From Viola odorata (lineage: Eukaryota; Streptophyta; Magnoliopsida; Malpighiales; Violaceae), in contig OY829541.1 in NCBI GenBank assembly GCA_963691705.1, positions 65,319,189 to 65,383,188 on the forward strand: 64,000 nucleotides of DNA. The letters run 5' to 3'. Each line of letters starts with the position of its first letter. Position 1 is the stretch's first letter. Shown here piece after piece: positions 34,455 through 46,467 of this stretch. The notes under the pieces were generated by a model. The model saw only the letters and a program-made list of their open reading frames with translations, made no database searches and was not told the origin of the DNA. Both the position numbers and the translations under genes were made by a program.

Positions 34455-37400
34455 ATGCCAGCCCAGAAGCGCCCATACGAAATCCATCAACAACCCGATA
34501 CCGGTACGTGTCTTCTTTCCGGCATCTGTTAGCGGCGCCCGCGTAAACCCATATGCCCCTTCTCCTTCTCCTTCTTCTTCGGTTCCTCCCTTTTGGTTTT
34601 TGTTTCAAACCATGTAATTAAGTAAACCCAACTCAGCTCAGCTGGTGCATTTCGTTTCCTTTCTCAGAATCGGATCCAAGCCCATCTTCAAGTGATCATG
34701 ATCATGACGACGCAGAGGAGAAGGAGAAGGAGAAGCCAGAGTACGTCCCCCACCTTCCTTTTTTTCTCGCTCCTTTGTTCTTTTGTGCTTCTGTGGTATG
34801 GAATGATTAATTATGTATGCGTGAATGATACTGATTTTGTATCTTCATGCTTCGTTCCTCTTATTAATCTTACATTCGGAGAGGGAAGCCATCAGCTTGA
34901 GGCGTTTAAATTATGATATGATCCTCTGTTCCTCTTCTTTTTTGTGTTCTGGGTTCATGGTTTGGGTGTTGATGGGTGGTACTGGTGATTAATCTCGCGT
35001 GGAATTGGTAATATATTTGTGCATGTCGCCCGCAAGCTACTTTTTTTTTGCTTAGCTCTTACTTTAAAGTAAGTGAGGTCGCAGTCGTTTCCCGTTGCAT
35101 ACACCGCCGTATCTGAATTCGTATTTACTGCATCTCTTTAACCTTCCTCATCAGCCTTGTCGTCGATCTGTGGTATCTCTGTGCTCATGAACTCCTTCAC
35201 GTTAGTGATTATACCCAAATCATGGATGAGAAAGCACCAACTCCTTAATTGCAGATTCTAACCCAAATCCAACTCCATTTTTTTCTTCTGGGTTCCTTTT
35301 ACTTATTTTAATTGTAAAGTCAAACAACCCCATTGCTCTTCGTTTTCTTTTTCTTCTATTTTTTTTTTTTTTTTATAAATGGAAAAATTAGTAGTAATAA
35401 TTCATGCATTACAATCAGCATTTGCATTTTTCATTCATTTTCTGCATAATTGCATGATTCTATACCATTGAATCTTGTGATGGTTAATGTGTTTGCAACC
35501 TATTGTTTTGTATCTTCCCACAGTTATGGACTTGTTTGCTTTCTTTAATGTCATATACCATATTCTTCCATGTGTAAATATCTAGCATTTTTTATTTGTT
35601 TGTCTTAGGCCTTATTATTATTGATTCATTTTTATTATGATTACTTTGGGCAAGCCACTTCCTTTGCTATTCTAGCATTACTTGTTTGGATGCATGAAAT
35701 TCAATGGAAGCTGCATGTGAATTTCATTACCTAGGCATCATAATATACAGAGAAAAACGATGTATTGGGCAAACATGGTTTAGGTTCCTAATGGATACAA
35801 TGCGGAAGCTTATATTCAGTACCGGATCGACCTATAAGCTTGCAAATGTGCAAAGATTTGAAATGTTGCCCTTTTTACTTTGATATAAGGGTGTGGGGAC
35901 TGGTGACTTGTGATAGTTCAGCTCCAGGTTTTACCTGTTTCTCCTGCTGAAATTGAACCATGAAGAAACTTATCATAGGCATCTGGAATCAAGTTTGAGA
36001 ATAATTAGCATGAACAATGTAATTTTCTAGTGACTGACGTTGTTGTTAGTACTTGTTTACAGATATGTTGTAGTAAGACTGTCTGAAGTACGGAAGGAAG
36101 TGCAATGTCCAATCTGTCTAGGTAAGGTTTTTGTTTTTTTGTGTTAACTTTGAAATACCAACAAATCCTAAGTAGCACATGTTGAATGAGCAACCTTTTA
36201 GAGTTTGTTCATGGCCTCAACCTTAATTATTTTAGTAAATAGCCTTTACTTTAAAATTATTTATTGAGCTTTTAACTATGCATAGATTGGCAGAAAAAGA
36301 AGCTTCCAGTTTGTCTTCAGATTAATGTTTTTCGGTAAAATGAGTCAAGATAAAGAATGTGCATGATTGTTGATACTCTCTGTGAAGGAGCTTTCAGCAA
36401 ATTTCATTAAGCTATCTCCTCATTGCAAAATTTTGTTTTTTACATTACAGATTAGGACTCCCTTAGGAGAACAATTTCTTTAGGAAATTAATCTCAATGT
36501 AGAGGCAGCAAAACACCTTTCACTCAAAACTCTGTATAAGTTATGTGTTCATTCAGCTTTGTGATTGAAGTGCAGACTAAGGGTTGTATGGTCTTCAGCA
36601 CAGCTTTACAATTTAACGCCTATTTCTCTTCTTTACATTCATGCATGCAGGAGTATTGGTTTGTTGAATGAATATTTTCCTCTTTTGCATATCTAGGTGT
36701 TATCCGCAAAACAAGGACAGTAATGGAGTGCCTGCATCGCTTCTGTAGGGAATGCATAGATAAATCTATGCGGCTTGGGTAGTTTTCAAGCTCTTGCCCT
36801 CTCTCTTTACTGGATTACTTGATTTGCATTTTTTTTAATGTGCTTTTCTTTTACGTTCTGTCTAAAAGGTGAACTTCCTGCATAAATGTCTACTTGCTTA
36901 AAAATGTATGGTAAAATTCACTGCAGGAACAATGAGTGCCCTGCTTGTCGAACACATTGTGCCAGTCGTCGATCTTTGAGAGATGACCCAAATTTCGATG
37001 CATTAATTGCAGCTTTGTATCCCGACATTGACAAATATGAGGAAGAGGTATGCTCTGTGGAAAATTTTCACATCTTAAATTGAACTGGGTTGTTGTATTA
37101 TAATAGAAACTCAAGGCTTAATCGCTGTATATTCAATTCAGGAATTGGCTTTATGTGAAGAGTAGAAGGCTCGCAATAAGCAGGTATGATATCAAAATTG
37201 TTGTTGCAAGGCTTTCTGGAATCTTAAACGAGGTATGATATCAAAATTGTTGTTGCAAGGCTTTCTGGAATCTTAAACAAGGATGTGAATGAAATTATTT
37301 TTTGAGTTTGTTCATAGTCGGTTTAGCTTTTTGTGAAGAGGAGAGGTACAATATTATATTTATACCAGCATTTTGGCCATAACTGTGAAATAAGAATGCG

Positions 37401-38933
37401 ATGAATTGTATGCTGTTAGTTGAACAGTGAATTGTTTATCGTTAGTTTCTACCGGAATCCATATGTTTTAATTTCCATCTACCCATAGTCTTGCTTACTT
37501 ACCTTTTTGCATAGCTTTTAATTGGAATATAATAGCACAGCACATGGTCAAACTTTTTGCCATTTGAATCTCAGGTCTTACTTCCTCTATGGTAAATCTG
37601 TGCTGATGTCCTTTTTATGCAATTTCATTTTCTAGGGGTTTTAGTCTTACGTTTTATTTGAACAGATCCAAGATACCATAGCCCAGACTTTTAGACGACA
37701 GGCTGAGGCTCTGAGTAGAAAAAGGACAACAGCTAAAATCACAGCAAGCGCATTTGCAAGGAGAATGGAAGATCGTTATCAAGATGTCAATTCAAGGGGG
37801 GGGAGAAATTATCGGATTGCTGAATTTAAAGGTTCTGAAGACAGCAATAATACAAATGGAGAGGGAAGCAATGATTCATCATCTGCTGATGAGCACAGTG
37901 AAGAAGTAAAACCAAAAAGATGCAAGAGACGGGTGGGAGCTAGGTTGACTTCAGATAGAGGGGGGGATAAAAATGATTCTGAAGTGAACAGAGAGTCCTT
38001 GGGTGCATCTACTGGACTTATTGGGCCTTCAGAAAGGCTTTGGGGCAAAGGTGGTTTGCGAAGCCACACCAGACATGGCAGTGGTAACGCAGGCAGTGGA
38101 AAGAATTCCCAGAATAGCCGCATCTCTAAGTTGGTAAAGCACCTCAATAACTTGGAGGAAAATGACGATGAGGTAATGTATATTCTTGGTTGATGATCTT
38201 TTGGACTCCATTATACATTTTAGCTTCAAGCCTGCTACTATTAAACATACTCAGTTAGGCACAATTCACTGTTAAATGCGACTGTGTTTTCTGGATTATT
38301 ATGAGTTCTTGCTTGGCTTTTCTGTATTGATTGGCGTTTTTCATTCTGATGTTAGATGGATGTGCACCTCATGCTTGTTTCTTTGGATGAACAAAGAACT
38401 CCCAGTTTGCAGCGACCATACCTTTGCTGCAGTCCTACATTGCCTGTCAAGAGCTTGCGCCAGGTTATCTTCCTCTCTATGAATGAAACTTAATTTTGTT
38501 CCAAGAGCTCATGTCAGCACCTCTCAGTTTAGGTATCATTCTTATTCTGATGCAGTATGTTGCTCTCCAAACTGCTTTGCAAGCTGATGAAGTTGAGCTG
38601 TATTTGGCCGATGAGATGAATCCAAAACTCAACCCTTCAACCTCGATAAACCTGTGGAAAGACAAGTTGCGGGTCTTGGAAGAGGAAGAAAGTTTAGGAG
38701 GACTCAAAACAAACAATTTACTGCATGGGCATGTGGTAAGCTCCCTTTTCTGTGTGTCAATATTAAATTTATGCATGTCCAATCCATATATGCACTCATG
38801 TAAATGAGGATGATTGAACAAAAAATAAATGTAAATGAGGATGAGAATGAGAAATTGAGTGGCAAACTGTAACAAAATTGAAATTTTGTGCTCTGGGTAA
38901 TTTCAGGTACTGGCATACCAGAAGAAGCAGTAG
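34455..38933 (+). CDS. RING1-type E3 ubiquitin ligase (Polycomb), disrupted by a stop in exon 6
   Basis: Ten exons: 34455-34503, 34668-34740, 36063-36121, 36697-36778, 36927-37047, 37142-37183, 37666-38172, 38356-38463, 38556-38735, 38907-38933. The frame would encode 415 aa. The C3HC4 RING lies at 56-95 ([20 protein letters not shown], then [18 protein letters not shown]), followed by [15 protein letters not shown] as in AtRING1. The C-terminal part ([30 protein letters not shown]) is the RAWUL ubiquitin-like fold that binds partner Polycomb proteins. RING1 ubiquitinates histone H2A in PRC1. TAG at 37163-37165 (ALCEE, stop, KARNKQ) would cut the protein at 135 aa. Exon 6 is 42 nt with phase 0 on both sides, so skipping it restores the frame. 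All other exons are clean. A 49-bp tandem duplication starts at this exon's donor. Confidence 0.82.
37182..37279 (+). repeat. 49-bp tandem duplication across the exon 6 splice donor of the RING1-type gene
   Basis: 37182-37230 and 37231-37279 are near-identical (AGGTATGATATCAAAATTGT...), differing only at their last bases. The duplicated unit includes AG|GTATGA, so a second donor exists at 37233. Confidence 0.95.
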
Positions 38934-40181
38934 AAATCAAAATAGTGTCAGCTTTGTCAGGAAGAGAAGAAAGAAGAACAGAGAAACAGTAGTAAGTTTC
39001 TTGGCTTCCATACTCTAATTTAAAATTATACTCAAGAGTAACAAGATCCTTGCCTAGGTTTTTTCTCTTTTATAAGCTGATTTTAAATCATTGATGTCTT
39101 AGACCATTACAAACTACAGAATTCATTGCTGTACGCTCCGTGACTATCTATATAAGCTTCATTTTTACTACTATAGTTTTGCTACTATGTATAGTGTGTT
39201 GTTGTTGTGGTTGGTTGTTGTTTTACATCAGTAGGAATGTAAATATGAAAAATTGATCTCGAGACTGCTTCTTTATTTTGGAGGAAGTATCATTGAGTTC
39301 ATGAGTACGTCAATATAGTTAAAGTTATGCCGGTTTTTAACCAATGTGATAACTTGAATCACTTAAAATAACCAAATATAATATACATCATTACAACCTA
39401 AGATAATCGGATGTAGAATATTTTGTCAAATTCCTCTCGGTTGATGGGTGGTTATTTCTCAAGTTGTTCATTTTCCTATGAAAAAAAATGAATTTGAGTC
39501 GCTCTTTCTTTATGTCACCACCAACTTACTCCATTTTGAAGTAGGATGTCTTACTTTTTAACCATGGAATCCAAAAACCAAATCCATTTTGGATGTAGAA
39601 ACTCAACTTTGGAGGAAAAGGTAGGACTTCTCGTTCCTCGGTCTTCTCTATTTTTACAGCTACGGGCTTACAGCCCGGCCCGGCTCAACGAGTACTTATT
39701 TTGGGGGAAATACGGAGAGATTTTCTTAAACGAAAATATATATTACAATTAATAGAGATTTTAATTCTTTTTATAATGATTGACTTCCAGTACAGTCTTA
39801 ACCATTTGATTATTTTAATGGATAAGATTGGTTGAAATGCACCTCTCAATTTTATGCAAATTTGAGAGTTGGATTCGCGATCAATCGATAAAAGGTCAAT
39901 ATTAATTAAAGTTTAGAGTTCAAGTCTTGATAACAGAGTAATCATATTAGAAAAATTGCCTCTTTGAACATGATTAGTCTCAATTGAGATATGACCGGTG
40001 AAAACTAAAGTATATATTGATTGTGCTCGTAGATACCTTCTCTCATTTTTGGTCACTATCCTCCTCCTCCTCCTTTCTTTTGTCCTTTCTTGGTCCCTTT
40101 TCTTTCCTCCATACATACATTTGATAATAATTCTGAGTACCAAAGTAAAGATCCATCACCAGAGGAAGAAAAAAAAACTCT
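38934..40181. other. Intergenic DNA between the RING1-type gene and the R3-MYB gene
   Basis: The RING1-type 3' UTR is at the left. A GGGC-rich patch (CCCGGCCCGGCTC at about 39676) lies in otherwise AT-rich DNA. The R3-MYB leader is CT-rich at about 40060-40100. No other gene seen. Confidence 0.45.
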
Positions 40182-41544
40182 ATGGACCAAAAACGTCGCC
40201 GGAGCCGCAAGCAACCTAAGGCCACAACCACCTGTTATGCAGAAGGTCAGTTCTTCCTTCCTTTTTTAAGATTGGAGGTGAGATTTGATGGTCTACAATT
40301 AATTTCCATGTGCTATCTTTGAGGTAGAGGTGAGCAGCACTGAGTGGGAAATCATTAGCATGTCAGAGGATGAAGAAGATCTTATCTATAGAATGCATAA
40401 ACTTGTTGGAGACAGGTATACAAAAATGGTTCATACAATTCAATCTTCATCACTGATTGAGACATCCCTTCTCGTTAAATTTATTACCACTCTTTTTAAT
40501 CTATTTCTGTTTCTTTTTCTCTCTTTTTTTTTTTTACAAAAGATAACGCTGTTTCTTATTTTATCTTCAATCTATTTGGAAAAAATTTAAATAATAGTAA
40601 TATTCTGAATCGATCACGCCTAATATATTGAATAATATTATTTAGTAGATGTGATATCTTTTCTCTGAAAAAAGAGTGTTATATATATATAATATATCAA
40701 TTCTGTTAATACACATGTATAAGAGGTAATCAAAATCAGTGGAGATTTTACGATGGATATGACGAGGGAAGAGGAAGATAAGGGGATATGGTTAAAACGT
40801 GGAGGGTTTTAGAAATTCAATTTTGAAAGTCTTAAAATTATTTCTTTGAATTTTCTTAAATTTTAAATATTTCTAGCGTATTTTTCTAGATTTTTTTTCT
40901 ACTTTTTCTATATGCCACTATATCAAAACAATATTAAAAAGTGTCCCTTTTTGTATATTTTTTTGATTTTTTATAATTTTGAAAACAAAATTTTGGAATT
41001 TTATTCTAAAAATGTTAAAGGGGTAAGTACGTAATTATTTTTTTTAAACAATATATTGAAGGACTAGAATAGATTTTTTAGAAAAAATAGGACTAAAAGT
41101 GATGTTGACTAATGGTGTTAGTCAAAATTAACTAAAGAGTTGGGGGTTTGGATACTAAAATGAAAAACAGAGAAAAAGTTGGGTGTCAACTTGAGTAACG
41201 GAGGGAAGTAGGATGCAAATTTAAAACAGCCTAAAAGTAATTAGATGCGAGATTAACTTTTTCTCTTATTTTTAAATTTTTATAATTAAGGTTTTATTTT
41301 TATCACATATAAAAGCATAAATTAGAGGACTTGAATACAAAAACTTTCTCAAGTTTTATTGATCTTGAAATGGACTTTAATTAAACGGTTTCACAGGTGG
41401 GCTTTGATTGCGGGTCGGATTCCAGGCCGGAAAGCGGAAGAAATAGAGAGGTTTTGGATAATGAAACATGGTGAAGGATCTTCCTTCCTGTCCACAAAAA
41501 ATAAAATAATTAAGAACCTCAAGTTCCGGTCCGGAAATGGATAA
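40182..41544 (+). CDS. CAPRICE/TRIPTYCHON-type single-repeat R3-MYB
   Basis: Three exons (40182-40245, 40328-40415, 41397-41544) give 99 aa. The single R3 repeat reads SSTEWEIISMSEDEEDLIYR and MHKLVGDRWALIAGRIPGRK, then AEEIERFWIMKHGE. The bHLH-contact signature [DE]Lx2[RK]x3Lx6Lx3R is complete (D39 L40 R43 L47 L54 R58). There is no activation domain. These proteins move between epidermal cells and compete with R2R3-MYBs for GL3/EGL3, blocking trichome fate and promoting root hairs; in many plants they also repress anthocyanin. The start MDQKRRRSRKQ resembles TRY (MDNTDRRRRRK). Intron 2 (about 980 bp) is AT-rich and may hold old repeat fragments. Confidence 0.93.
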
Positions 41545-42435
41545 GATTATTTCAAGCTTATTTTGTCCATTTGTTTCGTAATATACAACTATGAGTACTC
41601 TCTGTATTCTCGAATATACTCCCTCCGTCCATAAATAATGGACGTTTTGCTACTTTTTGTTACTGTACACATTACTTGACTTTTTAGTGTTTGAGCTACT
41701 TTTTATTACTGTTTCAAAGCGACAGTTATTAAAGGACAGAGGGAGTAGTTACCATAAAAGTAATAAATTCAAACTAATAATAATAATTATGATCCATCAT
41801 TAGTCATTTATCAGCATTATTATATTAATGTCCCGCACATGAAACTTTTGTTTCCATTATCAACCCATTGTTATCATTACCACTAATAATAGAGAATAAT
41901 TCAATAAATACAAAAAGGTAGATTTATTATTCATAACAACACCTGGTGAGAAGAGAGACGATGATGGAAGAAAAGAGAGATTATTTACATGGCGACGACG
42001 ACTCTCCATCGTCTGATTAAACAACCCGAAGCCCACAAAATTAAACAAACAAAAATTACTTTAAACACCCAGATTATTGTTAATCAGTTACTACTACTAC
42101 TAATTAATCTCCAATCCTCCAGATATCACAAGGAGAGTGCCCGCTCCACCTTAAACTTGGAAAACTAACTTTGAAACACACAATACTCAAAATGAAACCA
42201 AAACGACGCCGTCCAGTATTTACAAGAGGAGAGAATCCAAATTTTAATCATTAGATCTGATCAGATGCCACTGTTTTCCTTCGTCCACTTTCAATCAGCG
42301 ATGCTCGATCCTACTCTCTCCCCTGTACATCCTGTTAGTTTGGGAATAAAAAATGAATATAGGTTTTTTAACAAAACGAAAATAAAATATCACGCCTATG
42401 TACCTAACGTGGTCGTGATCGGATAGAAGTAATAA
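41545..42435. other. 3' flanks of the R3-MYB and DRM1-type genes
   Basis: Convergent region of about 890 bp with the MITE at 41619-41745 and the DRM1-type 3' UTR from about 42000. No further gene seen. Confidence 0.5.
41619..41745. mobile_element. Short Stowaway-type MITE
   Basis: Termini CTCCCTCCGTCCATAAATAA and ATTAAAGGACAGAGGGAG, flanked by TA (41617-41618 and 41746-41747). It is 127 bp long. Its right end is nearly the same as that of the 252-bp element at 32848-33099. Confidence 0.88.
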
Positions 42436-42816
42436 TTACCAGTCATAGACAGTGGGGGTGTTGGGGTTAGGCTTGTCAAAGAGCTGAGCGCCAATGGTCT
42501 TAGTGGCGAGATTGCTTCCTGGGTTGAACACGCTCCTCCAAACGTTGTCCGTGGCCTTCCGGCCACCGGATCCGGGCGTTACCGGCGTCCCTGGACTCAC
42601 AGGGCCGGGCATCGAAATGGATCTCCCGTACTTGCTACTCCCGGCCTCTTCCACAGCTATAACCACCAAATTATACCACAAGATCAAACATGTATAAAAA
42701 TAAATTAGTATCTCAAATTAGGTACCTTTGAGGTCGATCTTTCTGAGCTTGCCAAGCCCACGGTCAGGATGAGGCCCAGCAACCACATCGTCCCATATCT
42801 TGTCTAGCAACACCAT
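42436..42816 (-). CDS. DRM1: Dormancy-associated / auxin-repressed protein (DRM1/ARP family)
   Basis: Two exons (42816-42726 and 42656-42436) give 103 aa. The N-terminus [20 protein letters not shown], then LGKLRK, and the C-terminus [18 protein letters not shown] are family hallmarks, with a Pro/Gly/Ser-rich middle ([20 protein letters not shown]). The protein is small and disordered; its biochemical role is unknown. Transcripts rise in dormant buds, in darkness and sugar starvation, and fall with auxin. At 103 aa it is a short member. It may equal DYL1/DRM1 or the At2g33830-type copy, since both lie in the syntenic Arabidopsis blocks. A TATA box lies 75 bp upstream. Confidence 0.93.
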
Positions 42817-42890
42817 CTTCTTGTTTTCTTTTTTTCAGTGATGGTGGATGGGATTATTATTGATGGGTTTCTTTGTAACGATTGGTTGTA

Positions 42891-42898
42891 TATTTATA
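42891..42898 (-). promoter_or_regulatory. TATA box of the DRM1-type gene
   Basis: TATAAATA on the minus strand, 75 bp upstream of the ATG, at the usual place for a plant core promoter with a short leader. Confidence 0.65.
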
Positions 42899-43943
42899 GA
42901 CGTTTGACAAGGAGGAGTGCTTAAATTAGTGGCACTATTTCTTATTTTCAATTTCAAACAATAATGAAAATTTGATTATAAAGAAAAGAAAAAAACAGAA
43001 ATATCATCAAGGGTTGTTAGTTTCCCATGTCCAGACCTCACTCCGCAAGAGTGTAACCAATAATTGTAACCACTAACGATGTACTAGTTAGTTGTAGCTT
43101 TTTCATTTCAAGATTATTTTTTTCATTTTAAAACTTATAATTAATAAAGGTAGATAGTTAAAAATTATATAATAATTATGTTGGTTATCGTGAAAACTGA
43201 AAAACGACAATTAAAAAAAATTAGGGAGTACTTATTGAATAAAGTGACCAATAAACACTCTCTTTCTCCTTAATATTGAATAAATTAATCATAAACTACC
43301 TAAAAATTTACAAAACATCATTTATTTAGCCTAAAACGTCATTTAAAAAAATTTAGACGAGAATTAAAAAATGACAATTTCGATACATCTATTAAATATG
43401 GGTAATTTTTAAAATGATCTTTTGTATAACGGATTACTAAAATTATCATTGTTCTTTGCTATAGTTGCAACAAGGACATTAAGATATTTAATACGACTAA
43501 GTCAGTGGGTCGGAGCGGGAGAGGGAGTAGGAACAGGGTGTCACTTGTAAGGCTGTGAGGGGAGTGGAAATAGCCAAAACAGGGGTGGAAATGGAAATGA
43601 AAGTAGGACTGGTTGACAAAAAAAAAAGTGGATAAGGATGAAAGAATCAGTAAATGTGGGCCCCGCAAATTCTGTGTAATCTTCTGTAAACAGACAAGAC
43701 AAGAGAAACTGAAAACAATATAAAAGGCCAATTAAGGTGGTAAGTACCGTCAAAGCATTTAGATTATCATGGCTGATGAACACATCCCAAATTCTAAAAT
43801 GTACTCCGTCGAAAAGGACCTGAAATGGCAAAAAAACAAACAGAAATGAACAGAACTCAATTATACATCCAAGAAATCGCCATGTATATATATAACATAA
43901 CCTCACTGCTCTTACTCTACAACCAAATCTGTACCCAAACCAC
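42899..43943. other. Intergenic DNA between two divergent genes
   Basis: About 1 kb shared by the DRM1-type gene and the gene at 43944. A TATATATATAAC box at about 43884-43895 serves the right-hand gene. The minus-strand frame over 43541-43966 is Phe/Leu-rich and shows no domain. Confidence 0.5.
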
Positions 43944-44462
43944 ATGGCAACCCACTCCCAAAACAAGATTTCTATGGGTGTTTCAGGCTCAGCAGATCTC
44001 GTTTCATCCGAACTCTCCTTCGCAGGCCTCCTGTCTGTTCAAGATCTGCAGCCGCAGACCCCTCCTCCTACAAACAGCACTGCACAAATGAACAAGCAAA
44101 ACCAAGAATTTGTTTATGGTCGCCAAACTCGTGGTTCGAAAAAGAATGGCTCAGCTGACAAGTCAATCACCACTGGGAATATCCAACTACAAACACTTCT
44201 CTATCAGTCTCAGCAGATCAAAGTGACACAAAAGCCTGGATCCAGGGATGCAGCTCACAGCAATGACAAGAGATCAAGTGGTAATGAAACTTATAACCCA
44301 CATGAAACCCGAAACCAAGCGAAGCAGGAGCTTGCCACTCCGCGCTCATCATCTGGGCAGAAAGGACTTTGTTCATTTCTCTCCCCATGCAAGGAATGCC
44401 ATGCTGACACGCCAGATGTTAAGAACTCGCACCGGAAAAGGAGATCCAAACAAGCTAACTGA
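43944..44462 (+). CDS. Intron-less hypothetical protein, 172 aa
   Basis: An uninterrupted frame starts at ATG 43944 (MATHSQNKISMGVSGSADLV), about 55 bp after a TATA box, and ends at TGA 44460-44462. The protein is Ser/Gln/Lys-rich and looks disordered. A possible short motif is SELSFAGLLSVQDLQPQ near the start, and a Cys-containing stretch GLCSFLSPCKECHA lies near the basic tail SHRKRRSKQAN, a candidate nuclear signal. I do not recognise the family. The promoter, clean start and balanced codon use suggest a real gene. The other frames over the same DNA are shadows. Confidence 0.6.
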   Translation: MATHSQNKISMGVSGSADLVSSELSFAGLLSVQDLQPQTPPPTNSTAQMNKQNQEFVYGRQTRGSKKNGSADKSITTGNIQLQTLLYQSQQIKVTQKPGSRDAAHSNDKRSSGNETYNPHETRNQAKQELATPRSSSGQKGLCSFLSPCKECHADTPDVKNSHRKRRSKQAN

Positions 44463-46467
44463 GGCTCTACTCTCCAATTTTTTCCTCTAAGTTAGACAAT
44501 CATTCATTTTTCCGCTTGAAATAAAAAGTTCAGGTCTCGTTATAGTAGGATTTAGTTCAGGTGATTTATTATTGTATGGTTTCTTCTCCAATTGGTTTTC
44601 CAAACTGAGCTCATCTGTTTCCTAGAGCAGCTCTAGTTGGACAAAACAGCAATACCCCAAACCCAAATCAACGCAATTGACTACCATAAAAATCCATATG
44701 TTGATTGCCCTAAATTTCATATTGGAGTAGCTTTCAATTATAAGGTGCATCTGAAATCCACAGTACATTCTAGCTCAGCATCAGGCTTCATAAGTGTTAA
44801 ACATTCTTAGCATTCACGAGGGCTCTAGGATGATTAATTCAAAACTGGAATCATTGAGGAAAATACCTAAAACAACAGCCGAAGTGCAATAGCAACTTTT
44901 TTTGCCAGTAGCACGAGTAAATCCTATCCTTATGTTGCACTAGCTTAATATGCGTGCGCGCACACACATGTGCATACTACTTTCATCTTTCATCAGCATC
45001 ACATATTCCTTCATTCTTTCTCTCCCTGTTTTGATAATAATGATAATTAATGAATAGCCTAAAAAAGTTAAAGCAGGGAAGCAACATTAGTGGACGACCA
45101 CTCAAGCGGAGAACATCTTCGTGCGTTTGCAAGGCATGTTTATAAACCTTTTCAGTTGTGCAATAATTTCATCAAACAACCCTAATTGAGTTATATTTCT
45201 AAAACTATGAACCATACGGATATTCCCCTTTCCCCAGCCTGCTTCCTACTCGCTGTTCTGTAGGCAGCAGGGGTTTTCTTTCTGTGAACTCTTACAGAAA
45301 GAGAAAAGCCATTGGCATTTTTCCTCCGACGAATATTGATGGTACGTTTTTGCACCCTTTTTACCATAAATAAAGTGTCAATCAATTCAGAAGAAAGTTC
45401 AATCTATTCCTGCACTGTGCACTGTGGGAATTCATAGACTCAAATGATTCAGCACCAGGGAGCTGTGTTCCAATTTGTTATGGTTTGGACTTGAGCCTCT
45501 TCTATAGGTATGAGCTATGAACTACAGAGTAAGCCACAAAATAAAGAGTTCTAAACAGTCCCACAGCACACCGCTAGGCAGAACTCTTCAAAAAAAAACA
45601 TGAAAAACTAGCGAAGTGCATAGTATGTCAACCAAAAATGCCATAAGCACAGTAAGACAAGTACCTCGCTACATACACATCTCCCATGTATGACTTTGAC
45701 AGCATTGTAGAAAGGCAACCTGCACATGCCATGCATAGACACTGGAATCTGAAAAGCACAGGTACAATTATGACTAGCCAGCATTTTAGAAGTAAAAAAC
45801 ATAAGAAAGCAATAGACAATAATATAAGCAATACTGCAAAATAGTTGCTCTGAAGTCCAGAAGTTGAACTGACTATGAATACCACACACCTACTCCAAAC
45901 CAGAAATCGTAATTATCAGGTTGAAACAGCCAAAAATCATCTCGCTTCAAACAACAAAGCCAGCCCAGAAAGGATCTTGTGTTGCAACAAAAACACATTC
46001 CTGCATCTTAAGTAGTTGCATACTCAATACACGCCCTTACCCCCGTATCAAACCCACCAAACAATAACCTTGCATTTCAAACCCATATTCTAATGGAAGT
46101 ACAGCTATGCATCAAGGGGGCTAAATGCAACTATGGTTAAGATGAGCTTTTAGGAGCCACCTAATAGTACCAAGCCTTCTGTGCACTTTAATCGTTGATA
46201 TGATATATCTTGTCAAGCCAAGCCACCCTATATATATTAACAATCTAAATGCATATCAAAGATTCTACATTTACTTCAAAATAGACCAGATATGAGGAAA
46301 CAAAAATGTTTCACATGTAGAAAAAAATAAAAATATGGAAAGGTTCACAACATTCCACTTGAATCTTGGTATTCATTATGGATGCGTCAAACAAGTACAA
46401 AGAATTTTGAATAACTAGAATGTATAAGAAACTGTACAAAAGGAAAGCACCCCTTCGACCCTGCATC
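44463..46467. other. Intergenic DNA between the 172-aa gene and the FES1-like gene
   Basis: About 2 kb with no recognised gene. On the minus strand at about 45660-45750 a CTTTTCAG acceptor and a GTACTT donor bracket a short stretch that could be a 3' UTR exon of the FES1-like gene. An alternating purine/pyrimidine (GTGCGCGCACACACATGTGC) stretch is at about 44954. Confidence 0.4.

Noticed and set aside
40760..41220. Possible long-terminal-repeat fragment in R3-MYB intron 2
   Set aside because: Some wording (GTTAGTCAAAATTAAC) resembles fold-back element ends, but no paired arm was found.
43541..43966. Minus-strand 141-codon Phe/Leu-rich frame
   Set aside because: It spans the promoter of the plus-strand gene at 43944 and has low-complexity hydrophobic composition without a family match.
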